64,000 nucleotides of DNA from Marinobacter sp. S0848L (GCF_023016065.1 NZ_JALKAQ010000004.1:40462-104461); one strand, 5' to 3'. Positions 1-8,768 are shown, counted from the first letter of the stretch. Translations and numbers: made by a program. Notes: generated from the letters alone by a model not told the origin.

Positions 1-220
1 CATCGCCTTTCACACCGAGCCGATCCAGATACAGGTGCAACTCCTGCTCGCTGATGTTCACGTATTCCAGCACTCGGCCGTAAAGCATCACGGTGGGCAC
101 GTTGCGCCCGCCCAGTTCCTTTTGGGTTTCACTGAGGACGTAGAGTATCGTCCTCTCTGTTTTTGTGAGACCATCCCGCGCATCGGGGATAACCTCGTCT
201 ATTCCGCGTAAACTGCTCAT
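1..220 (-). CDS. Partial hypothetical protein (N-terminal 73 residues)
   Basis: An open frame runs from an ATG at 220 leftwards off the window edge without a stop, starting MSSLRGIDEVIPDARDGL. The visible part is hydrophilic, with no signal peptide or membrane segment. The stretch from about residue 18 (LTKTERTILYVLSE, later ISEQELHLYLDRLGVKG) has the helix pattern of a small winged-helix or helical domain, but I do not recognise the family. It is divergent from the OsmC-YcaO gene, with only 24 bases between the two start codons, and no clear ribosome binding site is visible. The two genes would therefore have to share a very compact control region, or one of the starts is wrong. Confidence 0.5.
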   Translation of the reverse strand, partial: MSSLRGIDEVIPDARDGLTKTERTILYVLSETQKELGGRNVPTVMLYGRVLEYVNISEQELHLYLDRLGVKGD

Positions 221-244
221 ATTTCTGAATCCGGTAAGCTGCCC

Positions 245-2431
245 ATGGAAATCAAAGTCAATTATCTCGACAACCTGAGGCTCGAGGCCAAATTCGACGA
301 CTTTACCGTCGTCTCAGACCAACCCGTTCGCTACAAAGGGGATGGTTCTGCCCCCGGCCCGTTTGATTACTTTCTGGCTTCATCAGCCATGTGCGCCGCT
401 TACTTTGTGAAGGTTTACTGCAATGCCCGGGATATCCCGACCGACAACATCCGGTTGTCACAGAACAACATTGTAGACCCGGAAAACCGCTACAAACAGA
501 TTTTCAGAATCCAGGTGGAATTGCCGGAAGACATTTCCGACAAAGACCGCCAAGGAATTATCCGCTCCATCGACCGCTGCACCGTGAAAAAGGTGGTGCA
601 AACCGGCCCGGACTTCCAGATTGAAGTGGTGGAAAACCTGGATGAAGACGCTCAGGCCCTGCTCAACGTTGGCGCCAGCGACAACACCAGCACTTACATC
701 GAAGGTAAAGATCTGCCCCTTGAGCAGACCATTGCCAATATGACCGGGATTCTTGCGGATCTGGGCATGAAGATCGAGATTGCCTCCTGGCGCAACATTG
801 TGCCCCACGTCTGGTCTTTGCACGTTCGCGATACCGCTGCGCACATGTGCTTCACCAACGGCAAAGGCGCCACCAAGGAAGCCGCTCTGGCATCCGCACT
901 GGGTGAATTCATCGAGCGTTTGAACTGCAACTTCTTCTATAACGACCAGTACTTCGGTCAGGACGTTGGCAACAGCGAGTTTGTACATTACCCGAACGAA
1001 AAGTGGTTCCAGCCGGGGCCCGAAGGCGAACTGCCCGAAGGCATCCTGGATGACTACTGCCTGGGCATCTACAACCCTGACGGAGAATTACTCGGTACGC
1101 ACCTGTTCGACACCAACTCGGGTACGCCTGAGCGTGGCATTTGCAGCATTCCCTACGTGCGCCAGTCAGATGGGGAAACGGTTTACTTCCCCTCTAACCT
1201 GATCGAGAACCTGTTCCTCAGCAACGGCATGAGTGCCGGCAATACTCTGCAGGAAGCGCAGGTTCAATGTTTGTCAGAAATCCTCGAGCGCGCGGTCAAG
1301 AAAGAGATCATCGAGAACGAAATCGCTCTACCGGACGTGCCGGATGACGTTCTGGCCAAGTACCCGGATATCGTGGAAGGTCTGAACGCTCTGGAAGAGC
1401 AAGGCTTCCCGGTGCTGGTTAAAGATGCCTCTCTGGGCGGCCAGTTTCCGGTGATTTCGGTCACCGTGATGAACCCGAAAACCGGCGGTGTATTTGCCTG
1501 CTTTGGCGCCCACCCCAGTTTCCAGGTGGCGCTGGAGCGCAGTCTCACCGAATTAATGCAGGGCCGAAGCTTCGAAGGCCTGAACGACCTGCCCGCGCCT
1601 ACCTTTAACACCATGGCAGTGACCGAACCCAACAACTATGTGGAACACTTCATCGATTCCAGCGGTGTCGTGTCCTGGCGTTTCTTCAGTGCCAAATCCG
1701 ACTACGACTTTGTCGAGTGGGATTTCTCCGGCACTAACGAAGAAGAAGCCAAAGCGCTGTTCGGCATTCTCTCGGACATGGGCAAAGAGTGCTACATGGC
1801 CGTCTTTGAAGACCTTGGCGCTCCGGTTTGCCGAATTCTGGTGCCCGGTTACTCCGAAGTGTACCCCGTAGAAGACCTGGTCTGGGACAACACCAACATG
1901 GCGCTGGCCTTCCGGAAAGACATCCTCAATCTGCACCGCTTGAACGACGACGAGTTAGCGAGCCTGGTGGAGCGATTGGAAGAAGCCGAGCTGGATGTCT
2001 ACATGACGATCGTCACCCTGATCGGTATCGAGTTTCATGAAAACACCGTATGGGGCCAGCTCACCATTCTGGAACTGAAACTGCTTATTTATCTGGCACT
2101 GGGTGAGCTCGAAGAAGCTCTGGAACTGGTCGAAATGTTCCGGCAGTTTAACGACAACACGGTCGAGCGCGGCCTGTTCTATCAGGCCATGCAAGCTTCT
2201 CTGGAGGCAACGCTGGACGAAGAGCTGGAACTGGACGATTACCTTTATAACTTCCGCCGCATGTTCGGTAACGACGTCATGGACGCGGTTGTTGGCTCCA
2301 TCGACGGTTCGGTACGTTTCTACGGACTGGAAGAAACCAGCATGAACCTGGAAGGTCTGGACAGGCACTTGAAGATGATCGAGAGCTACAAGAAGCTGCA
2401 CGCCGCGCGCGCCAAAGCGGCCGGCTTGTAG
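245..2431 (+). CDS. OsmC domain / YcaO domain fusion protein
   Basis: This 728-residue cytoplasmic protein joins two enzyme families. Residues 1-140 are OsmC-like, with the paired cysteines expected of that thiol-peroxidase fold at C50 (SSAMCAAY) and C112 (DRCTVKKVV). From about residue 153 the protein follows E. coli YcaO closely: FTNGKGATKEAALASALGE near 203-221, acidic metal/ATP-site helices EFIERL near 221-226 and CLSEILERAVKKE further on. The C-terminal 150 or so residues are helical and match the TPR-like tail of YcaO. YcaO proteins use ATP to activate amide backbones. E. coli YcaO is genetically linked to RimO methylthiolation of ribosomal protein S12, and stand-alone YcaO is about 586 residues, so the OsmC part is the addition. 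No peptide precursor or azoline partner lies nearby, which argues for the housekeeping role over RiPP synthesis. This ATG is the first in the frame. Confidence 0.9.
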   Translation: MEIKVNYLDNLRLEAKFDDFTVVSDQPVRYKGDGSAPGPFDYFLASSAMCAAYFVKVYCNARDIPTDNIRLSQNNIVDPENRYKQIFRIQVELPEDISDKDRQGIIRSIDRCTVKKVVQTGPDFQIEVVENLDEDAQALLNVGASDNTSTYIEGKDLPLEQTIANMTGILADLGMKIEIASWRNIVPHVWSLHVRDTAAHMCFTNGKGATKEAALASALGEFIERLNCNFFYNDQYFGQDVGNSEFVHYPNEKWFQPGPEGELPEGILDDYCLGIYNPDGELLGTHLFDTNSGTPERGICSIPYVRQSDGETVYFPSNLIENLFLSNGMSAGNTLQEAQVQCLSEILERAVKKEIIENEIALPDVPDDVLAKYPDIVEGLNALEEQGFPVLVKDASLGGQFPVISVTVMNPKTGGVFACFGAHPSFQVALERSLTELMQGRSFEGLNDLPAPTFNTMAVTEPNNYVEHFIDSSGVVSWRFFSAKSDYDFVEWDFSGTNEEEAKALFGILSDMGKECYMAVFEDLGAPVCRILVPGYSEVYPVEDLVWDNTNMALAFRKDILNLHRLNDDELASLVERLEEAELDVYMTIVTLIGIEFHENTVWGQLTILELKLLIYLALGELEEALELVEMFRQFNDNTVERGLFYQAMQASLEATLDEELELDDYLYNFRRMFGNDVMDAVVGSIDGSVRFYGLEETSMNLEGLDRHLKMIESYKKLHAARAKAAGL

Positions 2432-2453
2432 TCTGTAAGCACTGCTTCGCTGG

Positions 2454-2486
2454 GGCCGGAAAGCGCATTACATTGCCTTTCCGGCC
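2454..2486. terminator. Hairpin between convergent genes
   Basis: A 10-base perfect inverted repeat (GGCCGGAAAG ... CTTTCCGGCC, 13-base loop) sits between the OsmC-YcaO stop and the converging lipid kinase. It overlaps the last codons of the kinase. There is no good T-run on either side, so terminator function is only plausible. Confidence 0.35.
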
Positions 2487-3352
2487 TGCACTACCTCCCT
2501 ACCGATAACTCGCAACACACCTTGCTTACAGACCGCCTCAAACGGCGTGGTGCCGGCTTCGTCACCATCAACGGTGACTGGCTTGGGTTGTTGCGTGAGC
2601 ACCTGACACACCGGGCTTTTGACCTGCACCACGGTACTGGTTCTTCTAGGCGTTTCCCCATTGAGCCGCACCATCAAGAACGCAAACAGCAATTGCAGTA
2701 AGGGCCTCGGCTTCACGGCCACAATATTCAATTGCCCATCATTGGCTGAGGCTTCCGGGATTTCGTGGCCGCCCCCAAAAAAGGCACCCGAGGCAATGGC
2801 AATCGACAACCAGCGGCCTTTCATAGCCGATTTATCCGTTTGTATTTCCGCGTGAAATCCTCGTTGCTCGCCGATCTGGCGAAACAGCGTCGCCACGTAA
2901 CTGAATTTCCCCAACCATTTTTTAGTCGGCGAATCCGCTTCTCGGGCAGGCAACGTACCCAGACCAATGTGCGCCACATTCAGAAACATCCGTTCACCGG
3001 CCATTGCCACATCAATCTGCTGCACCGGCCGCTCTGCAACAAGCTTGGCGACTTGTTCCGGCTGTTCCGGAATGTTCAGGTTGCGGGCAAAATCATTGGC
3101 AGTTCCAGATGGCAAAACGGCCAACACGGCATCGGTTTCCAGGCAAATTTTCGCAACGCTATTAACCGTGCCATCGCCCCCGGCCGCCATCAGACAATCG
3201 CCTTCGGCTACCCTCTCGCGCCAGTGCTGCTGCTCATCCAGGTGGCAGACTTCGACATCGGTAATCCCTTGAGCCCGCAAATGTTCAAGCCAGAAATCTG
3301 CGTTCCGGGTCCCGTCTCCGGACTCTGGACTATCTACTAGCCAATGGGGCAT
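2468..3352 (-). CDS. YegS-type lipid / diacylglycerol kinase
   Basis: The 294-residue product is close to E. coli YegS (299). It shows the diacylglycerol-kinase catalytic-domain signature GGDGTVNSV at about residues 58-66, the SGTANDFARN loop near 82-91, and the C-terminal VDGDEAG motif. Members phosphorylate membrane lipids such as diacylglycerol or phosphatidylglycerol with ATP, at the inner face of the membrane; the substrate here cannot be read from sequence. No transmembrane segment is visible. The start at 3352 has a good AGGAG ribosome site about six bases upstream. It is divergent from the SelW-like gene and converges on the OsmC-YcaO gene. Confidence 0.88.
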   Translation of the reverse strand: MPHWLVDSPESGDGTRNADFWLEHLRAQGITDVEVCHLDEQQHWRERVAEGDCLMAAGGDGTVNSVAKICLETDAVLAVLPSGTANDFARNLNIPEQPEQVAKLVAERPVQQIDVAMAGERMFLNVAHIGLGTLPAREADSPTKKWLGKFSYVATLFRQIGEQRGFHAEIQTDKSAMKGRWLSIAIASGAFFGGGHEIPEASANDGQLNIVAVKPRPLLQLLFAFLMVRLNGETPRRTSTVVQVKSPVCQVLTQQPKPVTVDGDEAGTTPFEAVCKQGVLRVIGREVVQAGKAM

Positions 3353-3432
3353 TACGTCTCCTCTGTTAAGAATTCCGCACCTTTATTTGATAGCATGAAT
3401 CTCCCACTAATTCCTGCAGGAAGTATTACCGT

Positions 3433-3732
3433 ATGGCAACGCGTGTCACGCTTCATTATTGCACCGGCTGCAACTGGCTGTTGCGCTCGTCCTGGATGGC
3501 TCAGGAACTGCTCACCACTTTTAACGGAATGATTGACGAGCTGACCCTTAAACCGGGCAATGGCGGGATATTCGAGGTTTGGGTGAACAACACGCGAATC
3601 TGGTCGCGCAAGGAACAAGGCGGTTTTCCGGAGATCAAGCAACTGAAGCAGCTGGTTCGCGACCAGATCGCCCCGGAGCATTCTCTGGGGCATAGCGAAG
3701 GTCACTCCCGGCAGCACGGTTCTGAGGCTTGA
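3433..3732 (+). CDS. SelT/SelW/SelH (Rdx) family protein
   Basis: This 99-residue protein has an N-terminal redox-type motif C10-T-G-C13 after a beta strand (RVTLHYCTGCNW), followed by the compact SelW fold (GGIFEVWVNN ... IKQLKQLVRDQI). In selenoprotein homologues the second cysteine position may be selenocysteine; here both are ordinary cysteines. The biochemical role of the bacterial family is unclear; a thiol/disulfide function is inferred from CxxC. The C-terminal 20 residues are a polar, histidine-containing tail. The gene is divergent from the lipid kinase and ends 21 bases before the converging copper chaperone gene. Confidence 0.85.
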   Translation: MATRVTLHYCTGCNWLLRSSWMAQELLTTFNGMIDELTLKPGNGGIFEVWVNNTRIWSRKEQGGFPEIKQLKQLVRDQIAPEHSLGHSEGHSRQHGSEA

Positions 3733-3753
3733 ACGCGGCACGCAGCTGCCGCC

Positions 3754-4272
3754 TCAGTGCTCCATTCCTGAATGATGCGAGTGGTCCATAACCTTAGCGT
3801 CTAGCGGCTGAACAACCAGCTTGACGGTAATATTCTCGGCATCCTCGAAATCCAGCTGGACCGGAATCGTTTCACCTTCCATCAGGGGCTTTGTTAGCTG
3901 TTCCAGCATCAGGTGGTAACTGCGGGGTTTTAACTCCACCGTGCTGCCGGCCGGAATTTCCAAACCGTTGGCAAGGGGCTGCATACGCATCATACCGTCA
4001 TGCATGGAGGTTTCGTGGATAGAGACATGGCCTGCTCTGGGGCTTTCAGCCGCAACCAATCGCACTTCGTCGGCTCCGTGGTTGGTGATCGTCATGTAGC
4101 CCACACCCATAGGCGTGCCCGGAGGTGTAGGGCGGCTCCAGGCATTATGAACTTCGATGGCACCGGTTGTTTGGTGGCCGTCATGATGCTGATGATCTGC
4201 TGCCGAAGCCTGGGGTGACAGAATTGAACAGGACAGCAAAAAAGCGGTTGTCAGAGTCTTCCGTTGGATCAT
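3754..4272 (-). CDS. Periplasmic copper chaperone, PCu(A)C family
   Basis: I start this gene at the internal ATG giving MIQRKTLTTAFLLS, because it begins a clear signal peptide (cleavage after ...QASAADH). A longer frame exists upstream but adds residues unlike a leader. The mature domain has the PCu(A)C copper-site pattern: histidine and methionines in HVSIHETSMHDGMMRM, then HLM about 25 residues later. Both ends carry extra histidine-rich segments (HQHHDGH near the N-terminus, DHSHHSGMEH at the C-terminus) that could bind more copper. The family passes Cu(I) to cytochrome oxidase CuA or CuB sites in the periplasm. No oxidase gene or Sco partner is in the window. It lies 109 bases downstream of the E2 gene on the same strand, probably as a separate unit. 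Confidence 0.88.
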   Translation of the reverse strand: MIQRKTLTTAFLLSCSILSPQASAADHQHHDGHQTTGAIEVHNAWSRPTPPGTPMGVGYMTITNHGADEVRLVAAESPRAGHVSIHETSMHDGMMRMQPLANGLEIPAGSTVELKPRSYHLMLEQLTKPLMEGETIPVQLDFEDAENITVKLVVQPLDAKVMDHSHHSGMEH

Positions 4273-4381
4273 GATGTCTCGCGCAGTCGAAGGTAACTTT
4301 ATTGGAGCCCCTAGTGTTGTTGTCTCCAGCGCATTTGGCAAGACATGCACACTGACCGACGGCGCTCTGCTCGCCGGATTC

Positions 4382-5506
4382 TCAGTTAGGTTTGCTCAGC
4401 GCATCAACCAACGCACCCAAGAACCGCGAGGCTTCCCCGCCCGTCGCTGCGCGGTGATCAAAGGTCAGCGACAAGGGCAGAATGCGACGAATGGTCGCAG
4501 CCCCTTCATAGGGAACGACCTTTTCCCGCATGCGGCCTGCGCCAACAATCGCCACTTGGGGCGGGCTGACAATGGGATTGGCGTATTGCCCGGTCATGGT
4601 CCCGAAATTAGATAAAGTAATCGTCGCGCCCTGCATTTCCTTAGGGGGAATCTTTCGGGAGGCAACCGACTCTCTTAGATTCTCCAAGCCTTGTCTCAAG
4701 TCTTTTAAGCTGCGATGCGTAATATCTCTCAACACCGGCACAAACAATCCGTCCGGGGTGTCTACTGCAATCCCCACATGCACCTCATTGAGCAGTTGTC
4801 GGCTCAGATTGTCTCCGTCAAACCAACAATTGAGCTCCGGAACCGCTGCACATGCTTTGCCGATAGCTTGCACCAGCCGCATGGTGGTGTCTGTGCCTTT
4901 CTTCCACTCGCCTACATCCACATCCTCAAAAATCGACACAGGCACAACCTGGGCATGGGACAGCGCCATGTTCTTGGCCATGGTTCGGCGCGTGCCTCGC
5001 AATGCTTCCGCATCACCCAGCTGTTTCTGGTGGCTGGCTTGCTTGTAGACATCATCATTGGTGATCAAACCACCGGGGCCACTGCCTTTTATGTTTTCCA
5101 GGCTCACCCCAAGCTGCTGGGCCAGTGCCCGAACGCCCGGGGTGGCACGATTTGACCGGGCCCGTTTGCTGGACGCAGCGGCACCAACAATGAAGCTATC
5201 TTGCTGGGCGTCTCTCCCTTCACTCTTACCGGATGATTCCAGTTTACCCACAACGGTTCCGGAATCCTCATCTTCACCTTCATAGGCCAGCAAGGGTTCG
5301 CCGGTATGGATGATATCGCCGGCATCGCCGTAGAGTTTGGCAATTACACCAGCTTGCGGCGAAGGTACTTCTACGATCGCTTTGGCAGTTTCCACACTGA
5401 CCAACACCTGATCCACTTTCACGGTGTCGCCCACGTTTACATGCCACTCAACAATTTCGGCTTCCGGCAGGCCTTCACCCAGATCTGGGAGTCTGAAATT
5501 TTTCAT
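4382..5506 (-). CDS. 2-oxoacid dehydrogenase E2 (dihydrolipoamide acyltransferase)
   Basis: The 374 residues hold, in order, one lipoyl domain (1-78, lipoylated lysine K42 in ETAKAIVEV), a linker, a peripheral-subunit-binding domain (about 124-160, ATPGVRALAQQLGV) and the acyltransferase domain. The active-site histidine is in FDHRAATGGEA. The usual form is DHRxxDG, so the conserved Asp position is Thr here; I recall this variant from other proteobacterial PdhC/BkdB-like proteins, so it need not mean inactivity. It transfers acetyl or branched acyl groups from lipoyl to CoA in the multienzyme complex. The gene follows E1 beta by 11 bases with ribosome site TAGGAG. Pyruvate versus branched-chain oxoacid specificity cannot be settled from sequence alone. 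Confidence 0.9.
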   Translation of the reverse strand: MKNFRLPDLGEGLPEAEIVEWHVNVGDTVKVDQVLVSVETAKAIVEVPSPQAGVIAKLYGDAGDIIHTGEPLLAYEGEDEDSGTVVGKLESSGKSEGRDAQQDSFIVGAAASSKRARSNRATPGVRALAQQLGVSLENIKGSGPGGLITNDDVYKQASHQKQLGDAEALRGTRRTMAKNMALSHAQVVPVSIFEDVDVGEWKKGTDTTMRLVQAIGKACAAVPELNCWFDGDNLSRQLLNEVHVGIAVDTPDGLFVPVLRDITHRSLKDLRQGLENLRESVASRKIPPKEMQGATITLSNFGTMTGQYANPIVSPPQVAIVGAGRMREKVVPYEGAATIRRILPLSLTFDHRAATGGEASRFLGALVDALSKPN

Positions 5507-5517
5507 AATTGTCGCTC

Positions 5518-6510
5518 CTACAGCCCAATAACCTGCTCAACGGCGTGTACGATGTCTTCGATTTTTGGCAGGTAGTTCTGCTCATTCCGGTAGTAAGGCA
5601 TTACCGTGTCGTACCCGGTGACTCTGATCACGGGTGCCTGCAAATCCAAAAATGCGGATTCCGCAATAGATGCGGCAATCTCGGCCCCAACACCGCCGTT
5701 CCTACACGCTTCATGAACGATCACCGCCCTGCCGGTTTTAGCCACGGAATAAAGCAAAGTTTCCCGGTCAAGCGGGCTGATGGTCGCCACGTCGATCACC
5801 TCACACCCCACACCTTGTTCAGCCAACTTATCCGCCGCTTGCAGCGTTTCCATGACACAAGGGCCCCAGGTAATCAGCGTGACATCGTCACCTTCTCGCA
5901 AGGTAAAACAGGTATCCAGAGGCAGCGCTTCGCCGTTGTTTTCGACGCGCTGGGTCACAGCCCGGTATATCCGTTTAGGCTCAAGGAAGATAACCGGGTC
6001 CGGGTCCCGAATGGCCGCTAACAACAGACCATAGGCACGTTGGGGAGAACTGGGGATCACCACTCTTAAACCCGGTATATGGGCAAATAGTGCTTCGGTA
6101 CTTTCAGAGTGGTGCTCAGGTGCGTGAATACCTCCGCCAAACGGAGCGCGGAACACCAACGGGCAATGCAACCGGCCGCGTGTCCGGTTGCGCATCCGGC
6201 TGGCGTGGCAAACGATTTGCTCCATTGCCGGATAGATAAACCCCATAAACTGAAATTCCGCCACCGGCTTTAAGCCCTGTGTGGCCATGCCAATCGCGGT
6301 GCCGGCAATCAGGTTTTCCGCCAACGGCGTGTCCATCACCCGCTTAAACCCGAAGGCGTCTTTCAGGCCGAGAGTTGCCCGGAACACCCCGCCATTCGTG
6401 GCAATATCTTCGCCTAATACCACCACGTTTTCGTCTTGCGCCATTTCCCAGTGCAGGGCCATGTTGACCGCTTCAACCAAAGTCACATCACGAACGTCTG
6501 ACTTACTCAT
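5518..6510 (-). CDS. pdhB: 2-oxoacid dehydrogenase E1 component, beta subunit
   Basis: The 330-residue product is a full-length E1 beta (transketolase central domain plus C-terminal domain). Visible landmarks are VVLGEDIATNGGVFRAT near 30-46, FRAPFGGGIHAPEHHSES near 120 with the conserved histidines, and the C-terminal domain DDVTLITWGPCV. It pairs with E1 alpha to decarboxylate the 2-oxoacid on thiamine diphosphate and acylate the E2 lipoyl arm in the cytoplasm. Its ATG overlaps the end of the alpha gene by four bases, and the site GGAGG lies seven bases upstream, indicating translational coupling. The symbol assumes pyruvate as substrate; a branched-chain oxoacid enzyme is the alternative. 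Confidence 0.88.
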   Translation of the reverse strand: MSKSDVRDVTLVEAVNMALHWEMAQDENVVVLGEDIATNGGVFRATLGLKDAFGFKRVMDTPLAENLIAGTAIGMATQGLKPVAEFQFMGFIYPAMEQIVCHASRMRNRTRGRLHCPLVFRAPFGGGIHAPEHHSESTEALFAHIPGLRVVIPSSPQRAYGLLLAAIRDPDPVIFLEPKRIYRAVTQRVENNGEALPLDTCFTLREGDDVTLITWGPCVMETLQAADKLAEQGVGCEVIDVATISPLDRETLLYSVAKTGRAVIVHEACRNGGVGAEIAASIAESAFLDLQAPVIRVTGYDTVMPYYRNEQNYLPKIEDIVHAVEQVIGL

Positions 6511-7586
6511 GCCGGACCTCCACGATACTTGTTGGCGATCTGTTCCCGCTGCCCTTCAAGCGCAGCGGGGAGGGTTTCGAAAAGGTAATCGAGCATCGCG
6601 GTGGGTGGCTCGGCCTCGGTCGCCAGGTAGGCTTCTACGGCTTCATCGATGGTTTTCTTCGCATCCGCCTGCAGGGCTTTTTCCTGTTCGGGGCTCCAAA
6701 GTTCGTTGTTGAACAACCAATTCTGAAGCCGTTTTACACCATCCTTTTCCCACGCCTCCTTGAGCTCTTCGGCACTGCGGTAGCGGGTGGCATCATCGGC
6801 GGTGGTGTGGTCACCCAGCCGATACGTGACCGCCTCAATAACCGTCGCCCCTTTGCCTTCGTGGGCGCGCTTGATGGCATTATCCAAGGCTTCGGCGCAG
6901 GCAAAGTAATCGTTGCCATCCACAATGTGGCCGGGTAAACCGGCGCCAATGGCTTTCTGTGCGATGGTTTCAGCCCCGCTTTGTAGACTGCGAGGGGTGG
7001 AAATGGCCCACTGGTTATTAATAACAACGAAGACCACCGGCAAATGCCAGGCACCGGCAAGGTTAAGGCTTTCCATGAAGTCGCCTTTCGAGGTGCCGCC
7101 ATCGCCAATGCAGCAAACGACAGCCCGATCCTCGCCCCGAATCCGGAACGCCGATGCTACGCCTACTGCATGCCCACACTGGGTGGCGATGGGAACAGCA
7201 ATGGGCAGGTCTTCAGGGCAGTTTTTCCACGCGCTTCCACGCTCGTCCCCACCCCAATAAAGCAGCAACTCTTTCAGAGACACACCACGAAGAATATGGG
7301 CGGCCTGATCACGGTAATAGGGAACGAAAACATCGGTCTTGGCCATGCTCTGGCCAATGGCCGTACCGATGACTTCGTGGCCCAGCACAGAAGGGTAAGT
7401 CCCACATTTCCCGGTACGTTGAAGCGCGATCGCTTTGGAATCCAGGGTGCGTGCAAGCACCATATTTCGGTAGGCAGCCAGAACCCTGTCGGTGTTCTCG
7501 GCCTGGATCGGCAACTCTCCGAATGGTGTGCCATCCTCATCCAGATAGCATGTGCTATCCACATGAAACTCATGCCGTTCTTTCAT
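6507..7586 (-). CDS. pdhA: 2-oxoacid dehydrogenase E1 component, alpha subunit
   Basis: This 359-residue thiamine-diphosphate enzyme subunit carries the cofactor motif GDGGTSKGDFMESLNLAG, continuing to NNQWAIS (about residues 170-205), and the conserved loop RLGDHTTADDATRYR near 265. That loop corresponds to the phosphorylated loop in mitochondrial E1 alpha. Length and order (alpha, beta, E2) fit the alpha2beta2 type of pyruvate or branched-chain 2-oxoacid dehydrogenase rather than the homodimeric AceE. The start is supported by an AGGAGG site. It is the first gene of the minus-strand operon, and no E3 dihydrolipoamide dehydrogenase follows, so E3 must come from elsewhere in the genome. Confidence 0.88.
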   Translation of the reverse strand: MKERHEFHVDSTCYLDEDGTPFGELPIQAENTDRVLAAYRNMVLARTLDSKAIALQRTGKCGTYPSVLGHEVIGTAIGQSMAKTDVFVPYYRDQAAHILRGVSLKELLLYWGGDERGSAWKNCPEDLPIAVPIATQCGHAVGVASAFRIRGEDRAVVCCIGDGGTSKGDFMESLNLAGAWHLPVVFVVINNQWAISTPRSLQSGAETIAQKAIGAGLPGHIVDGNDYFACAEALDNAIKRAHEGKGATVIEAVTYRLGDHTTADDATRYRSAEELKEAWEKDGVKRLQNWLFNNELWSPEQEKALQADAKKTIDEAVEAYLATEAEPPTAMLDYLFETLPAALEGQREQIANKYRGGPA

Positions 7587-7708
7587 CCCATCCTCCTGCC
7601 TCCGGCTGTGCGATATCAGCCCGACTGAACCTATGCCCGCTTATGGCGGACACTTCCAGCGTTGGAGTACTCGTCTTGTTATTAGCGTGGGTTGCACGCT
7701 GCGGGATC

Positions 7709-7736
7709 AAACAGAGTGCCAGCCGGCACTCTGTTT
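7709..7736 (-). terminator. Rho-independent terminator downstream of phnA
   Basis: A perfect 12-base stem (AAACAGAGTGCC / GGCACTCTGTTT) with a 4-base loop lies 41 bases after the phnA stop. The arms end in A and T runs, so it could work in both directions. It separates phnA from the 2-oxoacid dehydrogenase operon. Confidence 0.8.
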
Positions 7737-7777
7737 AATATTTAGACGATGGGATGCAATTGTTCAACCGCGGAGTG

Positions 7778-8116
7778 TCAGGCTTTCTTGACGAACTCGG
7801 ATTTCAACTTCATGGGTCCGATGCCGTCAATTTTACAATCGATATCGTGGTCGCCCTCCACCAGGCGAATGTTTTTCACTTTAGTGCCTACTTTCACAAC
7901 GGAGCTGGAACCTTTCACTTTCAGGTCTTTAATCACGGTTACCGTATCACCGTCCTGAAGTTCGTTTCCGTTAGCATCCCGAATTACCTTTTCGACTTCC
8001 GCCTCCGCCTGCTCGGCTTCGGTCCATTCATGGGCGCACTCTGGGCAGACTAGCTGAACACCGTCTTCATAGGTGAACTGGGAGTTACACTGGGGACACG
8101 GTGGCAATTGAGACAT
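7778..8116 (-). CDS. yjdM: PhnA/YjdM family zinc-ribbon protein
   Basis: The 112-residue product has an N-terminal zinc ribbon (CPQC ... CPEC, about residues 6-28) followed by the PhnA domain with [17 protein letters not shown] and the C-terminal [11 protein letters not shown] use the second of two close ATGs: AGGAA lies about six bases before it but directly abuts the first. Despite the old phnA name, the E. coli homologue is not phosphonoacetate hydrolase, and its role is unknown; no phosphonate genes are nearby. It is divergent from yaiI and is followed by a strong terminator. Confidence 0.88.
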   Translation of the reverse strand: MSQLPPCPQCNSQFTYEDGVQLVCPECAHEWTEAEQAEAEVEKVIRDANGNELQDGDTVTVIKDLKVKGSSSVVKVGTKVKNIRLVEGDHDIDCKIDGIGPMKLKSEFVKKA

Positions 8117-8235
8117 TATCATTTCCTGTTAATTGGATGAGACTCACATTATAACATCACGCCAAAAGTTGTTCTCACTGGGGCGGCCGGAACAGGTAAA
8201 CTGCCAAGTAATCCCATGAACGAAAGGAAACCAAC

Positions 8236-8688
8236 ATGCCGATATGGGTCGATGCCGACGCTTGCCCCGTGCCCGTCAGAGAAATCATCTGCCGCGCGGC
8301 TACCCGCTGGAAGGTGCAAACCACCTTCATTGCAAACCACGCCATTACCCTACCACCCAGCCCGTTTATCAGCCGTCGGCAGGTGCCTCAGGGCTTTGAC
8401 GTTGCCGATAACGAGATTATGGATCAGATGAATACGGGTGATCTGGTGATCACTCAAGACATTCCACTAGCGGCAGAAGCCATCGAAAAAGGCGCAACAG
8501 TGTTTAACCCACGGGGCCAAGCTTTTACCAAAGAGAATATTCGCCAGCGTTTGGCGATGCGGAACTTTATGGAAGAAATGCGCGATGCGGGACAGGTGAC
8601 CGGCGGCCCGGCACCGTTTGGTCAGGCAGATCGCAAGGAGTTTGCCAATCAACTGGATCGTTGGTTGCAGAGGAACTCTCGCAACTGA
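8236..8688 (+). CDS. yaiI: YaiI/YqxD family protein (DUF188)
   Basis: The 150 residues match the UPF0178/DUF188 family along the full length. It opens with IWVDADACPVPVREII, has the acidic DNEIMDQMNTGDLVITQDIPLA segment in the middle (described here in two parts: DNEIMDQMN and DLVITQDIPLA), and ends with NIRQRLAMRNFMEEMRDAG. The aspartate pattern resembles PIN/NYN-type nucleases, and nuclease activity has been suggested for the family, but function is not established. The ribosome site AAAGGAA is well spaced from the ATG. It stands alone between phnA (divergent) and the ABC exporter gene 80 bases downstream. Confidence 0.88.
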   Translation: MPIWVDADACPVPVREIICRAATRWKVQTTFIANHAITLPPSPFISRRQVPQGFDVADNEIMDQMNTGDLVITQDIPLAAEAIEKGATVFNPRGQAFTKENIRQRLAMRNFMEEMRDAGQVTGGPAPFGQADRKEFANQLDRWLQRNSRN

Positions 8689-8768
8689 AAATCATTCTCT
8701 TTTAAATGGGTGCGGAATTCGTTACGCTTCCCGGCGCTGCAAATCAGACACCGAGAAGGAAGCAAATC

